Assembly: GCA_002439165.1 (NCBI GenBank)
Contig: DJTE01000029.1
Coordinates: 88,003-152,002 of the forward strand
Direction: 5' to 3'
From: Chryseobacterium indologenes
GTDB taxonomy: Bacteria > Bacteroidota > Bacteroidia > Flavobacteriales > Weeksellaceae
DNA: 64,000 nucleotides
Position 1 is the first letter of the stretch. The number at the start of each line of letters is the position of its first letter. Below are positions 17,361-25,350 of the stretch, one piece after another. The position numbers were made by a program, and so were the translations under genes. The notes beneath the pieces were generated by a model. It was not told where the DNA came from, searched no databases, and worked only from the letters and a program-made list of their open reading frames with translations.

Positions 17361-17540
17361 TTACATTGCAGCTTCACCACAGTTATATCCCTGTGTACAG
17401 GCGATATACTGCACGCAGTACCATGGCCCTGTTACGGAACCTGAGCAACTGCATCCGCAAAGAGATAAATCAGGTTTTCCGCTTATTCCTCCTGCAATGT
17501 TTTTAAGATCTGTTTTTGTTAGTTTTTTCGCGTTTTTCAT
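17361..17540 (-). CDS. Double-glycine-leader six-cysteine peptide precursor, copy A
   Basis: This 59-residue gene reads MKNAKKLTKTDLKNIAGG, then a core containing PDLSLCGCSCSGSVTGPWYC and three further cysteines. The cysteines at 28, 30, 32, 42, 48 and 54 have the pattern CxCxCx9Cx5Cx5C, identical to the peptide at 17870-18055. The leader ends in a double glycine, so export with cleavage by a C39 peptidase is expected. It is short enough to be missed by ordinary gene callers. A terminator follows. No modifying enzyme is adjacent. Confidence 0.85.
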   Translation of the reverse strand: MKNAKKLTKTDLKNIAGGISGKPDLSLCGCSCSGSVTGPWYCVQYIACTQGYNCGEAAM

Positions 17541-17821
17541 AATGGTTGTGGTTTGGTTTGGAGATTTAACAATATAGTTTAGTTACATTTCAAAGTTAAA
17601 CAAATATTAATTATTCGCAACATAATTTATCATAAAATTTAATAAATCATTGATTTCATTAGTATTATTAACATAGTTAAAAAAAATACCTCCGTAATAT
17701 TTATTAAACAAGCCTCAGTTCAGCCTGAATTTGGAAGAGAACACCGGAACCCAGATTATTTTTAATTTTATTACCGTTCTAAATTTTATAATGACGATCA
17801 ATACCAGGCCCTGAATATAAC
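17541..17821. other. AT-rich promoter-containing spacer between the two GG peptide genes
   Basis: I see no gene here. Read leftward, the part next to copy A holds TTTGAAATGTAACTAAAC followed by TATATTGTTAA. This resembles the sequence upstream of copy B (TTTTGAAAGTAAG, then CTATTGTTTAA), so the two peptide genes may share promoter architecture. Confidence 0.4.
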
Positions 17822-17849
17822 AAAACCTTCCGGTTTCCCGAAAGGTTTT
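17822..17849 (-). terminator. Terminator after GG-leader peptide copy B
   Basis: AAAACCTTCCGG pairs with CCGAAAGGTTTT around a TTTC loop with one C-A mismatch. It is homologous to the hairpins at 17287 and 19442. Confidence 0.85.
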
Positions 17850-17869
17850 TACTCAATGAAATGTTTATA

Positions 17870-18055
17870 TCAACAGGTCATTACCTGCAGACATCTCTTG
17901 TATTTTACACAATATGACGGACCTGTTACTGCTCCCGTACAGCTGCATCCGCATTTTGAAAGATCCGGAGTCACTGCTCCTCCAACTCCTCCTACGATGT
18001 TTTTAAGGTCGTCTTTTTTTAACTTTTTTGCTTTTTTAAAAATTTCCTGTGACAT
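17870..18055 (-). CDS. Double-glycine-leader six-cysteine peptide precursor, copy B
   Basis: This 61-residue peptide has a lysine-rich leader ending LKNIVGG and a core with cysteines at 35, 37, 39, 49, 55 and 61. It shares CGCSC-G-VTGP-YC and the exact cysteine spacing of the neighbouring copy A at 17361-17540. The two are tandem paralogues. Bacteriocin-like or other ribosomally made secreted peptides carry such leaders, but the activity is unknown. Sequence upstream holds TACTTTTG, an exact -7-type match, about 40 bases before the ATG. Confidence 0.82.
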   Translation of the reverse strand: MSQEIFKKAKKLKKDDLKNIVGGVGGAVTPDLSKCGCSCTGAVTGPSYCVKYKRCLQVMTC

Positions 18056-18178
18056 GATGTTTTGATTTTAATTAAACAATAGAATTAAATTCGCTTACTT
18101 TCAAAAGTAAATAAATAATAATTATTTTAAACCCAATAAAATGTTAATTTATTCATTTACTTACGATTAACCTTTCTA

Positions 18179-19420
18179 TCATTCTGTAAATTCCAGGTCT
18201 TTATTATGGGTTTCAGAAATCGTAAGCGCCGAATAAAATGCCAGTCCAAATACAAGGGCTCCTACTATGGCAGCACTTATAATTACAGAAAAATTGGTTT
18301 TCAAAAGATCAAAAGCCAGGATCATCACAGGAACCAGTCCCCTTACCATATTGGGAACAGTAGTTGTTGCTGTGTTTCTGATGTTGGTTCCGAACTGTTC
18401 TGCCGCCAGTGTAACGAACATTGCCCAGTATCCGGTTCCCAGCCCAAGCCATACGCAGAAAATGTAGTACCGGGTTTCCGTATCCGTATTTCCGAACAGC
18501 ATGATTGCTACCCCGGCCAGTGTAAAAAGCAGCATATAAAATATGGCCATTTTTCTGGATTTCAGAGCATGGGAAATGAATCCGCTCATCAGATCTCCCA
18601 CAGAAATACCCACATACGCCCACATAATGGCTTTTCCGGGATTGAGCTCTTTTATTCCTAATTCAGGAGCAAACTGATTGGCTAGAACCGCAAGGATACC
18701 GATACAGAACCACGTAGGCAATCCCACGGCAATGCATTTCAGATACCTGATCAGGCGGTCTTTATGGGTAAAAAAGGATAAGAAATTTCCTTTTGAAACG
18801 TTTTTATGCTCAATATTCTTATAAATTCCTGATTCTGAAACGCTGATTCTCAGCAGTAACAGAAGAATTCCCATAACACCACCTATGATATAGGAAATGT
18901 TCCATCCGCCGGCCAGCTCCACCGTCAACTGAGCCACTACCGCTCCCATCAGGCCAAATCCTGCCACTACCGAGGTACCGATTGCCCTGAGATTCTTCGG
19001 CAGACTTTCAGAAACAAGGGTAATTCCGGCTCCAAGCTCTCCGGCCAGCCCGATACCCGCAATAAACCTTAAAGCGGCGTATTGATACACCAGATGCTCT
19101 TTAGGAAAGTAAGGAAGAAATCCACAGGCTATGTTCGCCAGGGAGTAAACCAAAATAGAACCGAAAAGCACAGAAAGCCGTCCTTTTTTGTCTCCGAATA
19201 TTCCCCAGAACACCCCTCCTATCAGAAGCCCTACCATCTGGCAGTTCAGGATAAAGGTTCCGTCGGTATCCGGGTTTAGGCCCAATGCCTTTAAACTGGG
19301 AATCCTCACAATTCCGAACAGCAGCAGGTCATAAATATCTACGAAATATCCCAAAGCAGAAATAATAACGGGAATAGAAAAAATATACTTCAGTTTTGAA
19401 GACAGGGATAGTTCTTGCAT
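18179..19420 (-). CDS. MFS transporter (metabolite:H+ symporter-like)
   Basis: This is a twelve-helix major facilitator transporter of 413 residues. Motif A appears as GDKKGRLSVLFG between helices 2 and 3, and GIGLAGELGAGITLVSESLP is typical of the metabolite:proton symporter group. The substrate is not evident. I set the start at the ATG at 19420 (MQELSLSSK). The frame stays open another 28 codons upstream, but that stretch runs through the rny terminator, so the longer form is unlikely. Confidence 0.85.
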   Translation of the reverse strand: MQELSLSSKLKYIFSIPVIISALGYFVDIYDLLLFGIVRIPSLKALGLNPDTDGTFILNCQMVGLLIGGVFWGIFGDKKGRLSVLFGSILVYSLANIACGFLPYFPKEHLVYQYAALRFIAGIGLAGELGAGITLVSESLPKNLRAIGTSVVAGFGLMGAVVAQLTVELAGGWNISYIIGGVMGILLLLLRISVSESGIYKNIEHKNVSKGNFLSFFTHKDRLIRYLKCIAVGLPTWFCIGILAVLANQFAPELGIKELNPGKAIMWAYVGISVGDLMSGFISHALKSRKMAIFYMLLFTLAGVAIMLFGNTDTETRYYIFCVWLGLGTGYWAMFVTLAAEQFGTNIRNTATTTVPNMVRGLVPVMILAFDLLKTNFSVIISAAIVGALVFGLAFYSALTISETHNKDLEFTE

Positions 19421-19441
19421 TTTTAAGTTTTGATAAAAATA

Positions 19442-19471
19442 AAAAACCTTCCAGTTTCCTGAAAGGTTTTT
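19442..19471 (-). terminator. Terminator after rny
   Basis: AAAAACCTTCCAG pairs with CTGAAAGGTTTTT around a TTTC loop, with the same C-A mismatch as the hairpins at 17287 and 17822. It lies 23 bases beyond the rny stop. Confidence 0.85.
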
Positions 19472-19493
19472 ATAAAATATCTTGATCCGATTA

Positions 19494-21062
19494 TTATCTT
19501 GCAATATTCACGGCTCTGGTCTCTCTGATTACGGTTACTTTTACCTGTCCCGGATAGGTAAGCTCGTTCTGGATCTTTTCAGAGATGTCATATGATAACT
19601 GAGAAGCAACTTCATCATTTACCTTTCCACTCTCTACCATTACTCTAAGCTCTCTACCTGCCTGGATCGCATAAGCGCTTGATACGCCGTCGAAGCTTAA
19701 TGCAGCAGATTCAAGATCTTTCAGTCTCTGAATGTAAGATTCCAGCACCTGTCTTCTTGCTCCCGGCCTTGCTCCTGAAATGGCATCGGCTACCTGGATG
19801 ATCGGAGATAAAAGAGATTTCATTTCAATTTCATCGTGGTGAGCACCGATTGCGTTCACTACTTCAGGGTTTTCTCCGTATTTCTCAGCCCACTGCATTC
19901 CCAGTAAAGCGTGAGGAAGTTCAGATTCCTGCTCCGGTACTTTCCCTATATCGTGTAAAAGACCTGCTCTTTTGGCTAATTTCACATTTAATCCAAGTTC
20001 TGCGGCCATTGTTGCAGCGATATTCGCTACTTCTCTTGAGTGCTGAAGTAAGTTTTGTCCGTAAGAAGAGCGGTATTTCATTCTACCGACGATCTTGATC
20101 AGTTCAGGATGTAATCCGTGGATTCCCAGATCAATGATGGTTCTTTTTCCTACTTCTATGATTTCTTCTTCAATCTGTTTTCTTGTTTTTTCCACCACTT
20201 CTTCAATTCTGGCCGGGTGGATTCTTCCGTCCGTTACCAGTCTGTGAAGGGATAGTCTGGCGATCTCTCTTCTTACCGGATCGAAGCATGAAAGAAGGAT
20301 GGCTTCAGGAGTATCGTCAACGATAATTTCTACACCTGTTACGGCTTCCAAAGCACGGATATTTCTACCTTCTCTACCGATGATTCTACCTTTTACCTCA
20401 TCAGATTCGATATTGAAAACAGATACTGAATTTTCGATAGCCTGCTCGGTTCCGATTCTCTGGATGGTCTGGATAACGATTTTTCTGGCTTCGTTCTTGG
20501 CATTCATCTGTGCTTCCTCCATGATTCCCTGAACGTGGGCCTGGGCTCTTGTTTTGGCTTCTGCCTTCATGGTTTCTACCAGTTCTGCTTTGGCTTCTTC
20601 CGCAGTGTAATTGGAGATTTTCTCCAGGATTTCCACTTTTTTAGCAGTTGCTATATCCAGTTCCTGCTGTTTTCTGTCTAAGATCTCGTTTTTCTTGGCA
20701 TAATCTGCGATCTGTCTGTCCAGGTCTTTTTCAAGTTTTCCGGTCTTGCTTAATTCATCGTTCAGTTTGTGCTCTTTGTCTTTTGTTCTTTTTTCTATCT
20801 CCTGCATTTTCTTTTCGCGGGACTGGATGTCTGCATCATGCTGTGACTTCAGTTCCAGAAATTTCTCTTTGGCCTGAAGATTCTTTTCTTTCTTTATGGA
20901 TTCAGCTTGAACATTTGCTTTTTCTATAAGGTTTTCGGCATTTTTCTTTGCATCATCTATAATAAATTTTGCCTTAGTATTCAGTGAGCTTCTCGAGAAA
21001 AATATCCCTATCACGGCTCCGATCACTAAGCAAATAACGCCGGCTATAATGGCTGCTGTCAT
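19494..21062 (-). CDS. rny: Ribonuclease Y
   Basis: RNase Y is a membrane-anchored endoribonuclease that starts mRNA decay. The 522-residue protein has an N-terminal membrane helix (AAIIAGVICLVIGAVIGIFF), a long charged coiled coil (about 30-190), a KH domain (GRIIGREGRNIRALEAVTG) and an HD domain with the metal-binding AGLLHDIGKVPE. It ends in the usual TVIRETRAVNIAR. It follows a 6S RNA candidate and zapA on the same strand. Confidence 0.97.
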   Translation of the reverse strand: MTAAIIAGVICLVIGAVIGIFFSRSSLNTKAKFIIDDAKKNAENLIEKANVQAESIKKEKNLQAKEKFLELKSQHDADIQSREKKMQEIEKRTKDKEHKLNDELSKTGKLEKDLDRQIADYAKKNEILDRKQQELDIATAKKVEILEKISNYTAEEAKAELVETMKAEAKTRAQAHVQGIMEEAQMNAKNEARKIVIQTIQRIGTEQAIENSVSVFNIESDEVKGRIIGREGRNIRALEAVTGVEIIVDDTPEAILLSCFDPVRREIARLSLHRLVTDGRIHPARIEEVVEKTRKQIEEEIIEVGKRTIIDLGIHGLHPELIKIVGRMKYRSSYGQNLLQHSREVANIAATMAAELGLNVKLAKRAGLLHDIGKVPEQESELPHALLGMQWAEKYGENPEVVNAIGAHHDEIEMKSLLSPIIQVADAISGARPGARRQVLESYIQRLKDLESAALSFDGVSSAYAIQAGRELRVMVESGKVNDEVASQLSYDISEKIQNELTYPGQVKVTVIRETRAVNIAR

Positions 21063-21099
21063 AATATATATTGAGTTTTAATTGTCTTCATATCTAAAT

Positions 21100-21269
21100 A
21101 AAAAAAGCCCACAATAATCCAGAGATTGAGAGTAAACTCCTAATCAACACGATTTGAACTGATTTCTGCTGTCTGTAATCCGGACGGACCGGCACGCCAT
21201 TCAGCGGACATTTGTTCGGTAATTGTTTAGCGTTGAGTTTACCTTTAATGTGTTAGAATTATTGTAGGC
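21100..21269 (-). ncRNA. ssrS: 6S RNA candidate (regulator of RNA polymerase)
   Basis: Read leftward, the 5' GCCTACAATAAT (21269-21258) pairs over 12 bp with ATTATTGTGGGC (21118-21107). A second closing helix GTAAACTC (21242-21235) pairs with GAGTTTAC (21139-21132). Inside lie a large internal bubble and a terminal GC-rich hairpin, and a U-run (21106-21100) follows. This long double-ended rod with a central bubble, lying directly after zapA, matches the known 6S RNA shape and its common linkage to zapA. I could not run a covariance search. Confidence 0.75.
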
Positions 21270-21291
21270 AGTTTTTTTCAGGAAAAAAAAT

Positions 21292-21579
21292 CTATTTCCC
21301 GATTTCATTCAGCGACTGATTAATTTTCACTAATCTTTCGTTGGTAGAATTTATATTTTTTTCGTAGTTCACAGACACCACTTCAGCGTTGGTTCCCAGT
21401 TTAAGGGCACACATGGCCAAAGCATCCTGTTTGTCTCTCACATCGAAATTCTGTTCAAAATCTTTAATCATATTTTCAATCTGCTTCCCTACTTTACGCA
21501 GAGTTTCTTCCTCTGCGGCCGGTACGTTCAGCGGATACACTCTTCCTGCAATGTTTACGGTTATTCTTCTTACCTCCAT
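21292..21579 (-). CDS. zapA: Cell division protein ZapA
   Basis: ZapA binds FtsZ and stabilises the Z-ring. The 95-residue protein shows the family N-terminus RRITVNIAGRVYPLNVPAAEEETLRKVGKQIEN and a C-terminal coiled coil. Its ATG overlaps the stop codon of the upstream coiled-coil gene by one base (TAATG), so the two are translationally coupled. The 6S RNA candidate and rny follow. Confidence 0.93.
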   Translation of the reverse strand: MEVRRITVNIAGRVYPLNVPAAEEETLRKVGKQIENMIKDFEQNFDVRDKQDALAMCALKLGTNAEVVSVNYEKNINSTNERLVKINQSLNEIGK

Positions 21580-21881
21580 TATAATCCACTGTTTTGAAGC
21601 TGTGCAATACAGAAATCAATTTCCTTCACCAGTCTGTTGATATGATTTTTCATCAGTCTGTTGTGTTCCGGGTTTCCTGATATTGCTGAATAAAGTTTTA
21701 TATTTTTTTGTTCTTCTGCTAATACCTGATTTTTCCTCCTCTCTTCGTCGTATTTCTTTTTCAGTTCTTCATGCTCAGTATTTAATTCCGATAATTTTTC
21801 AGCAAGATTTTTATAATTCTTCTGTAAATTCAAAATCTTTTTTTCTAATTCTGAAAAATTGTTTTCTAAATCTTGAAGCAT
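21579..21881 (-). CDS. Coiled-coil protein upstream of ZapA
   Basis: The 100-residue protein is almost entirely a heptad-like coiled coil (LENNFSELEKKILNLQKNYKNLAEKLSEL and so on). It carries no enzymatic motif. Overlap and coupling with zapA suggest a role with the divisome, by analogy with the small coiled-coil partners of ZapA (ZapB-like), but I do not see direct homology. It is the first gene of its unit. Confidence 0.75.
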   Translation of the reverse strand: MLQDLENNFSELEKKILNLQKNYKNLAEKLSELNTEHEELKKKYDEERRKNQVLAEEQKNIKLYSAISGNPEHNRLMKNHINRLVKEIDFCIAQLQNSGL

Positions 21882-22020
21882 TTCAGGTTTTGTATATTCT
21901 AACTAATAGCAAAAATAAAAAAATATTGACAGTAACAAAAATAAATGTCCCTATATTTTGATCTGTTCACAAAAAAGGAGATGCAGAAGCACCTCCCTGT
22001 GTATTTTTATGAAATATTTT

Positions 22021-22803
22021 TTATTCAAATTTCAATACGAACATGATGGCTCTCGTCTGAAGGGTAGACATTGCTGTTGCCCAATATGGAGGAGTATTGG
22101 CATTGTCTGCTACTTTTTCATTGTTCATGAAGAATGTTCCTCTCACTGCCGGGGTAAGTTTGAATTTATTGAAGTAGAACTGAATTCCCATTTCGGCAGA
22201 CCAGGCAAAGTTATGGGTGGTTGATCTGAATACCTGCTGCATGTTATCATCTTCTGAAGTTGCATTGGACTGCAGATTGACGATATAGTTAACCCCTGCC
22301 GCGATATAAGGTCTTGAATTGTACCATCTCTGACCGTGAAGTTCCAGTAATACAGGAACATCTACAAAAGTAGATTTCACCTCTCTTGTTTTGTCTTTAT
22401 CCGTCAATGGAAAAGGCATAAATGCAGGATTGGTTAAAGTTCCGGCCGCATACTGGTCATTAGACTGCGTTTCAAAGATCAGCTGCCTCTGAGCAAATTG
22501 TAAGCCTGGTTCCAGTCTTAGATCCAAATAATCGTTCAGTCTCCATTTGGCGATAAGACCGGCACCGAAACTGTAACTTTCTTTAGATGTAACAAGATTC
22601 TGATTCCCATTCATACCATATCTTGGGTGAAGAACGATACGGTAGTCCAGTCTGTTGCCATTCAAGTAAAAACCCCAGCTGAACTTCTGTTCGTCAAAGT
22701 CTTCCAACTTATCCATTCTGTTACGGGTTCTGAATTGTGCGTCTGCAAAAACAGCGATATTTACTGAGGCTAAAACCAGTGCTCTTAATAAAAATTTATT
22801 CAT
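22021..22803 (-). CDS. porT: PorT family outer-membrane beta-barrel protein (T9SS)
   Basis: The 260-residue protein has a signal peptide (ASVNIAVFADAQ) followed by beta-barrel-like sequence with alternating aromatic residues, ending in MFVLKFE, a typical barrel C-terminus. The region LKWRL/YLDLRLEPGLQFAQRQLIFE fits PorT. PorT is needed for type IX secretion. The gene lies 3 bases after ubiE on the same strand, an arrangement often seen in Bacteroidota, which supports the assignment. Confidence 0.87.
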   Translation of the reverse strand: MNKFLLRALVLASVNIAVFADAQFRTRNRMDKLEDFDEQKFSWGFYLNGNRLDYRIVLHPRYGMNGNQNLVTSKESYSFGAGLIAKWRLNDYLDLRLEPGLQFAQRQLIFETQSNDQYAAGTLTNPAFMPFPLTDKDKTREVKSTFVDVPVLLELHGQRWYNSRPYIAAGVNYIVNLQSNATSEDDNMQQVFRSTTHNFAWSAEMGIQFYFNKFKLTPAVRGTFFMNNEKVADNANTPPYWATAMSTLQTRAIMFVLKFE

Positions 22804-22806
22804 AGG

Positions 22807-23538
22807 TTACTTTGTTGCTTTATAAATTGTGGCTATACCTAAACTTAGTTTTTTATATTCTACTTTCTTAAATCCTGTATCTAAAAGAATTTGTTTCATC
22901 TTTTCCCCGAAAGGAAAAGCATTTACAGAATCCGGAAGGTACGTATATGCCCTATTATCTTTAGAAACCAGTCTGCCTATGGCAGGTAATATATTTTTGA
23001 AATAAAACATATAAAGCGGTCCCAAGAAACCCTCAACCTTTGAAAACTCCAGTATATAAACACTCTTGTTATCTTTAACTACTCTTCTTAATTCTGCCAA
23101 ACCTTTGGTAAGGTTCTCAAAATTCCTCACTCCAAATGCAACGGAAACAGCATCAAATCTATTGTCCTCGAAAGGTAAATTTTCAGCATCTCCTTTTTGC
23201 ATGGAAATTTTGCCGTCTAATTTAAGTTTTTTTATTTTAATAACGCCAACATTTAGCATTTGTTGTGATAAATCCAAACCAATTACTTTCGCACCGGTTC
23301 CTTTTTCAATGGTGATTGCCAGATCTCCCGTTCCTGTAGCCACATCCAGCACTTCCTGCGGGTCGTCATTTTTCATCATTTTCACCAGCTTATTCCTCCA
23401 CAGCACATCAATTTTCATTGATAAAACATGGTTCAGAAGGTCATACTTCGGTGCAATATTGTCGAACATATCCTCTACCTGGCTCTTTTTTGTAGCCTCA
23501 GAATTGTAGGGAGTAACTTTGGTAATATCTTTTGTCAA
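22807..23538 (-). CDS. ubiE: Demethylmenaquinone methyltransferase UbiE/MenG
   Basis: This class I SAM methyltransferase of 243 residues makes menaquinone from demethylmenaquinone. Motif I is VLDVATGTGDLAI, and the family signatures YDLLNHVLSMKIDVLWRNKLV and GVRNFENLTKGLAELRRVVK are present. It lies 3 bases from both the upstream membrane protein and downstream porT, so the three form an operon. Confidence 0.95.
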   Translation of the reverse strand: MTKDITKVTPYNSEATKKSQVEDMFDNIAPKYDLLNHVLSMKIDVLWRNKLVKMMKNDDPQEVLDVATGTGDLAITIEKGTGAKVIGLDLSQQMLNVGVIKIKKLKLDGKISMQKGDAENLPFEDNRFDAVSVAFGVRNFENLTKGLAELRRVVKDNKSVYILEFSKVEGFLGPLYMFYFKNILPAIGRLVSKDNRAYTYLPDSVNAFPFGEKMKQILLDTGFKKVEYKKLSLGIATIYKATK

Positions 23539-23541
23539 AAC

Positions 23542-24111
23542 TTAAAACTTGTAATATTCTTTATAATAATTAAGGTAATCCTGCTTTCTGAAGATTTTTG
23601 ATCTGGACTCCACTTTCTGGATGTTTTTGATCAGTTTGTCATAATCTTCGTCTACATTGTAATAAAAATCATCCGTATACAGCTTATTGAAATGCTTAGC
23701 TCCTCCGAAATATTCTTTACCGTCAATGGTTGTCTTGCCCAGCTGCATCAGTAATGAATCCTTTTTAAGATTGTATCCGTAATACTGGTCGTTTACATAA
23801 TAATCCTGATGTGCAATATTGAGAAGGCCACGGATTTTATTCACTTCAAACGCTGAATCATAGAGCATCTTCTTATTCTGGTCGAAAACTTTGATGGAGT
23901 TTTTCCCCTTATTCAGATCTACATGCACAGACTGCCCCGCCGAGATAACACCTTCGGAGCCGTTATTGATTTTAAAATAATACGTATTGGGAGTAGGATT
24001 ATCTACGACATAATAATTCTTCTTGGCTAAAAAAAGGAAGTAGATCCCAAAGGCAACGATAAACGCCACAGCTGCAATAAGTAAGCCTTTTAAGGACGGA
24101 TTGTTTTTCAT
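23542..24111 (-). CDS. Hypothetical membrane-anchored protein upstream of ubiE-porT
   Basis: The 189-residue protein has one N-terminal membrane helix (GLLIAAVAFIVAFGIYFLFLA) and a soluble extracytoplasmic part rich in Tyr and Asp with probable beta structure. I do not recognise the family. It is the first gene of the ubiE-porT unit, with a 3-base gap to ubiE, and diverges from the KAS III gene. A role in the envelope is plausible from topology only. Confidence 0.75.
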   Translation of the reverse strand: MKNNPSLKGLLIAAVAFIVAFGIYFLFLAKKNYYVVDNPTPNTYYFKINNGSEGVISAGQSVHVDLNKGKNSIKVFDQNKKMLYDSAFEVNKIRGLLNIAHQDYYVNDQYYGYNLKKDSLLMQLGKTTIDGKEYFGGAKHFNKLYTDDFYYNVDEDYDKLIKNIQKVESRSKIFRKQDYLNYYKEYYKF

Positions 24112-24178
24112 AGATTGTAAAGTACAATTTTTGCAAATTTAATAATATTTTTAATTCTCCGTTATTAATATTAATTAT

Positions 24179-24186
24179 TAACTTTG
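24179..24186 (+). promoter_or_regulatory. -7 box upstream of the KAS III gene
   Basis: TAACTTTG matches TAnnTTTG exactly, 26 bases upstream of the ATG. Confidence 0.55.
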
Positions 24187-24212
24187 CATCTTTAAAAAAA
24201 TCATATAAACGA

Positions 24213-25280
24213 ATGCCGAATACGATCATTATTGGTTCCGGATCCTATATTCCTAACAGAGTTATTGGTAGAGACTATTTCATGGATTCTGAGTTCTACA
24301 CGGAAGACGGGGTGAAGATTGATAAGCCTGCGGAAGAAACTATTGCCAAGTTTGTAGAAATCACAGAAATAGAAAACAGAAGATTTATTGAGGACGACCT
24401 TTCCAACTCACAAATCGGGTATGAAGCAGCTAAACTGGCTATTGAAGACGCGAAAATAGATGGCGAGGAACTGGATTATATTATTTACGCAAGCAATTTC
24501 GGGGAAGTAACCCTAAACGGATATGCTGATTTTATGCCGACAATGGCCGCCAGAGTAAAGAATAAATTAGGCATCAAAAACAGGAAATGCGTTACCTATG
24601 ATATGCTTTTCGGATGTCCGGGATGGGTGGAAGCGATGATTTTAGCAGATAACCTGATCAAAGCCAAAACAGCTAAAACAATCCTTGTTATCGGAGGCGA
24701 AACATTAAGCAGGGTAACCGATCCGCACGACAGAAACAGGATGATCTTTGCAGACGGTGCAGGTGCTGTGGTGGTAAAAGCTACTGATGACGAAAATGTA
24801 GGAATCATTTCCCACAATACCATTTGTGACAACGGATCTGAACTGAATTACCTGGCCAACGGACCTTCCATCAACAAAGATTCTGATCAGAACCGTATTT
24901 TCGTAAGAATGCAGGGAAGAAAAATCTATGAGTACGCTCTTAAAAACGTTCCCGTAGCTATCAAAGAAACTATTGATGATGCCGGACTTTCTATTCAGGA
25001 TATTGATAAAATCCTTATTCACCAGGCGAATGCCAAGATGGATTATGCCATGATTGAAAGACTTCACAAGCTTTATGATGTAAAAGATTATGATCATGCA
25101 ATCTCTCCTATGACGATCCAGGACCTGGGAAATACGTCTGTTGCAACAATTCCTACCATGTATGATTTAATAATTAAAGGAAAAATGGAAGGTCAATCGT
25201 TTAAAGATAATGGTAACATTGTGATGACTTCGGTAGGTGCCGGAATGAACATCAATGCTATCGTTTACAGATTTCCTTAA
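24213..25280 (+). CDS. Beta-ketoacyl-ACP synthase III-like enzyme
   Basis: The 355-residue thiolase-fold enzyme has the catalytic triad of KAS III: Cys at about 135 (MLFGCPGWVEA), His at about 270 (IHQANAK) and Asn at about 307 (LGNTSVATIP). It condenses an acyl-CoA starter with malonyl-ACP. Whether it is the housekeeping FabH or a paralogue for a specialised lipid cannot be told, because no fatty-acid genes are adjacent. The N-terminal insertion around YTEDGVKIDKPAEET is longer than in E. coli FabH. Confidence 0.88.
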   Translation: MPNTIIIGSGSYIPNRVIGRDYFMDSEFYTEDGVKIDKPAEETIAKFVEITEIENRRFIEDDLSNSQIGYEAAKLAIEDAKIDGEELDYIIYASNFGEVTLNGYADFMPTMAARVKNKLGIKNRKCVTYDMLFGCPGWVEAMILADNLIKAKTAKTILVIGGETLSRVTDPHDRNRMIFADGAGAVVVKATDDENVGIISHNTICDNGSELNYLANGPSINKDSDQNRIFVRMQGRKIYEYALKNVPVAIKETIDDAGLSIQDIDKILIHQANAKMDYAMIERLHKLYDVKDYDHAISPMTIQDLGNTSVATIPTMYDLIIKGKMEGQSFKDNGNIVMTSVGAGMNINAIVYRFP

Positions 25281-25304
25281 TAACAGTTTTAATTAAAAAA
25301 TATG

Positions 25305-25336
25305 AAAGCACAAAAGGAAGTCTTCTTTTGTGCTTT
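25305..25336 (+). terminator. Terminator after the KAS III gene
   Basis: AAAGCACAAAAG pairs with CTTTTGTGCTTT, followed by a T-run. An open frame for the next gene reads back into this hairpin and is rejected as its start. Confidence 0.85.
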
Positions 25337-25350
25337 TTTTAGATACGATC

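Noticed and set aside
17315..17506. Plus-strand frame over the GG peptide copy A
   Set aside because: It is the antisense shadow of the 59-codon peptide gene, which has a leader and cysteine pattern shared with its neighbour.
19421..19504. Longer N-terminus for the MFS transporter overlapping rny
   Set aside because: It reads through the rny terminator hairpin and adds 28 atypical residues before a good ATG.
25330..25350. GTG start for the metallophosphoesterase
   Set aside because: It lies in the terminator of the preceding gene; the ATG at 25351 starts directly at the first membrane helix.
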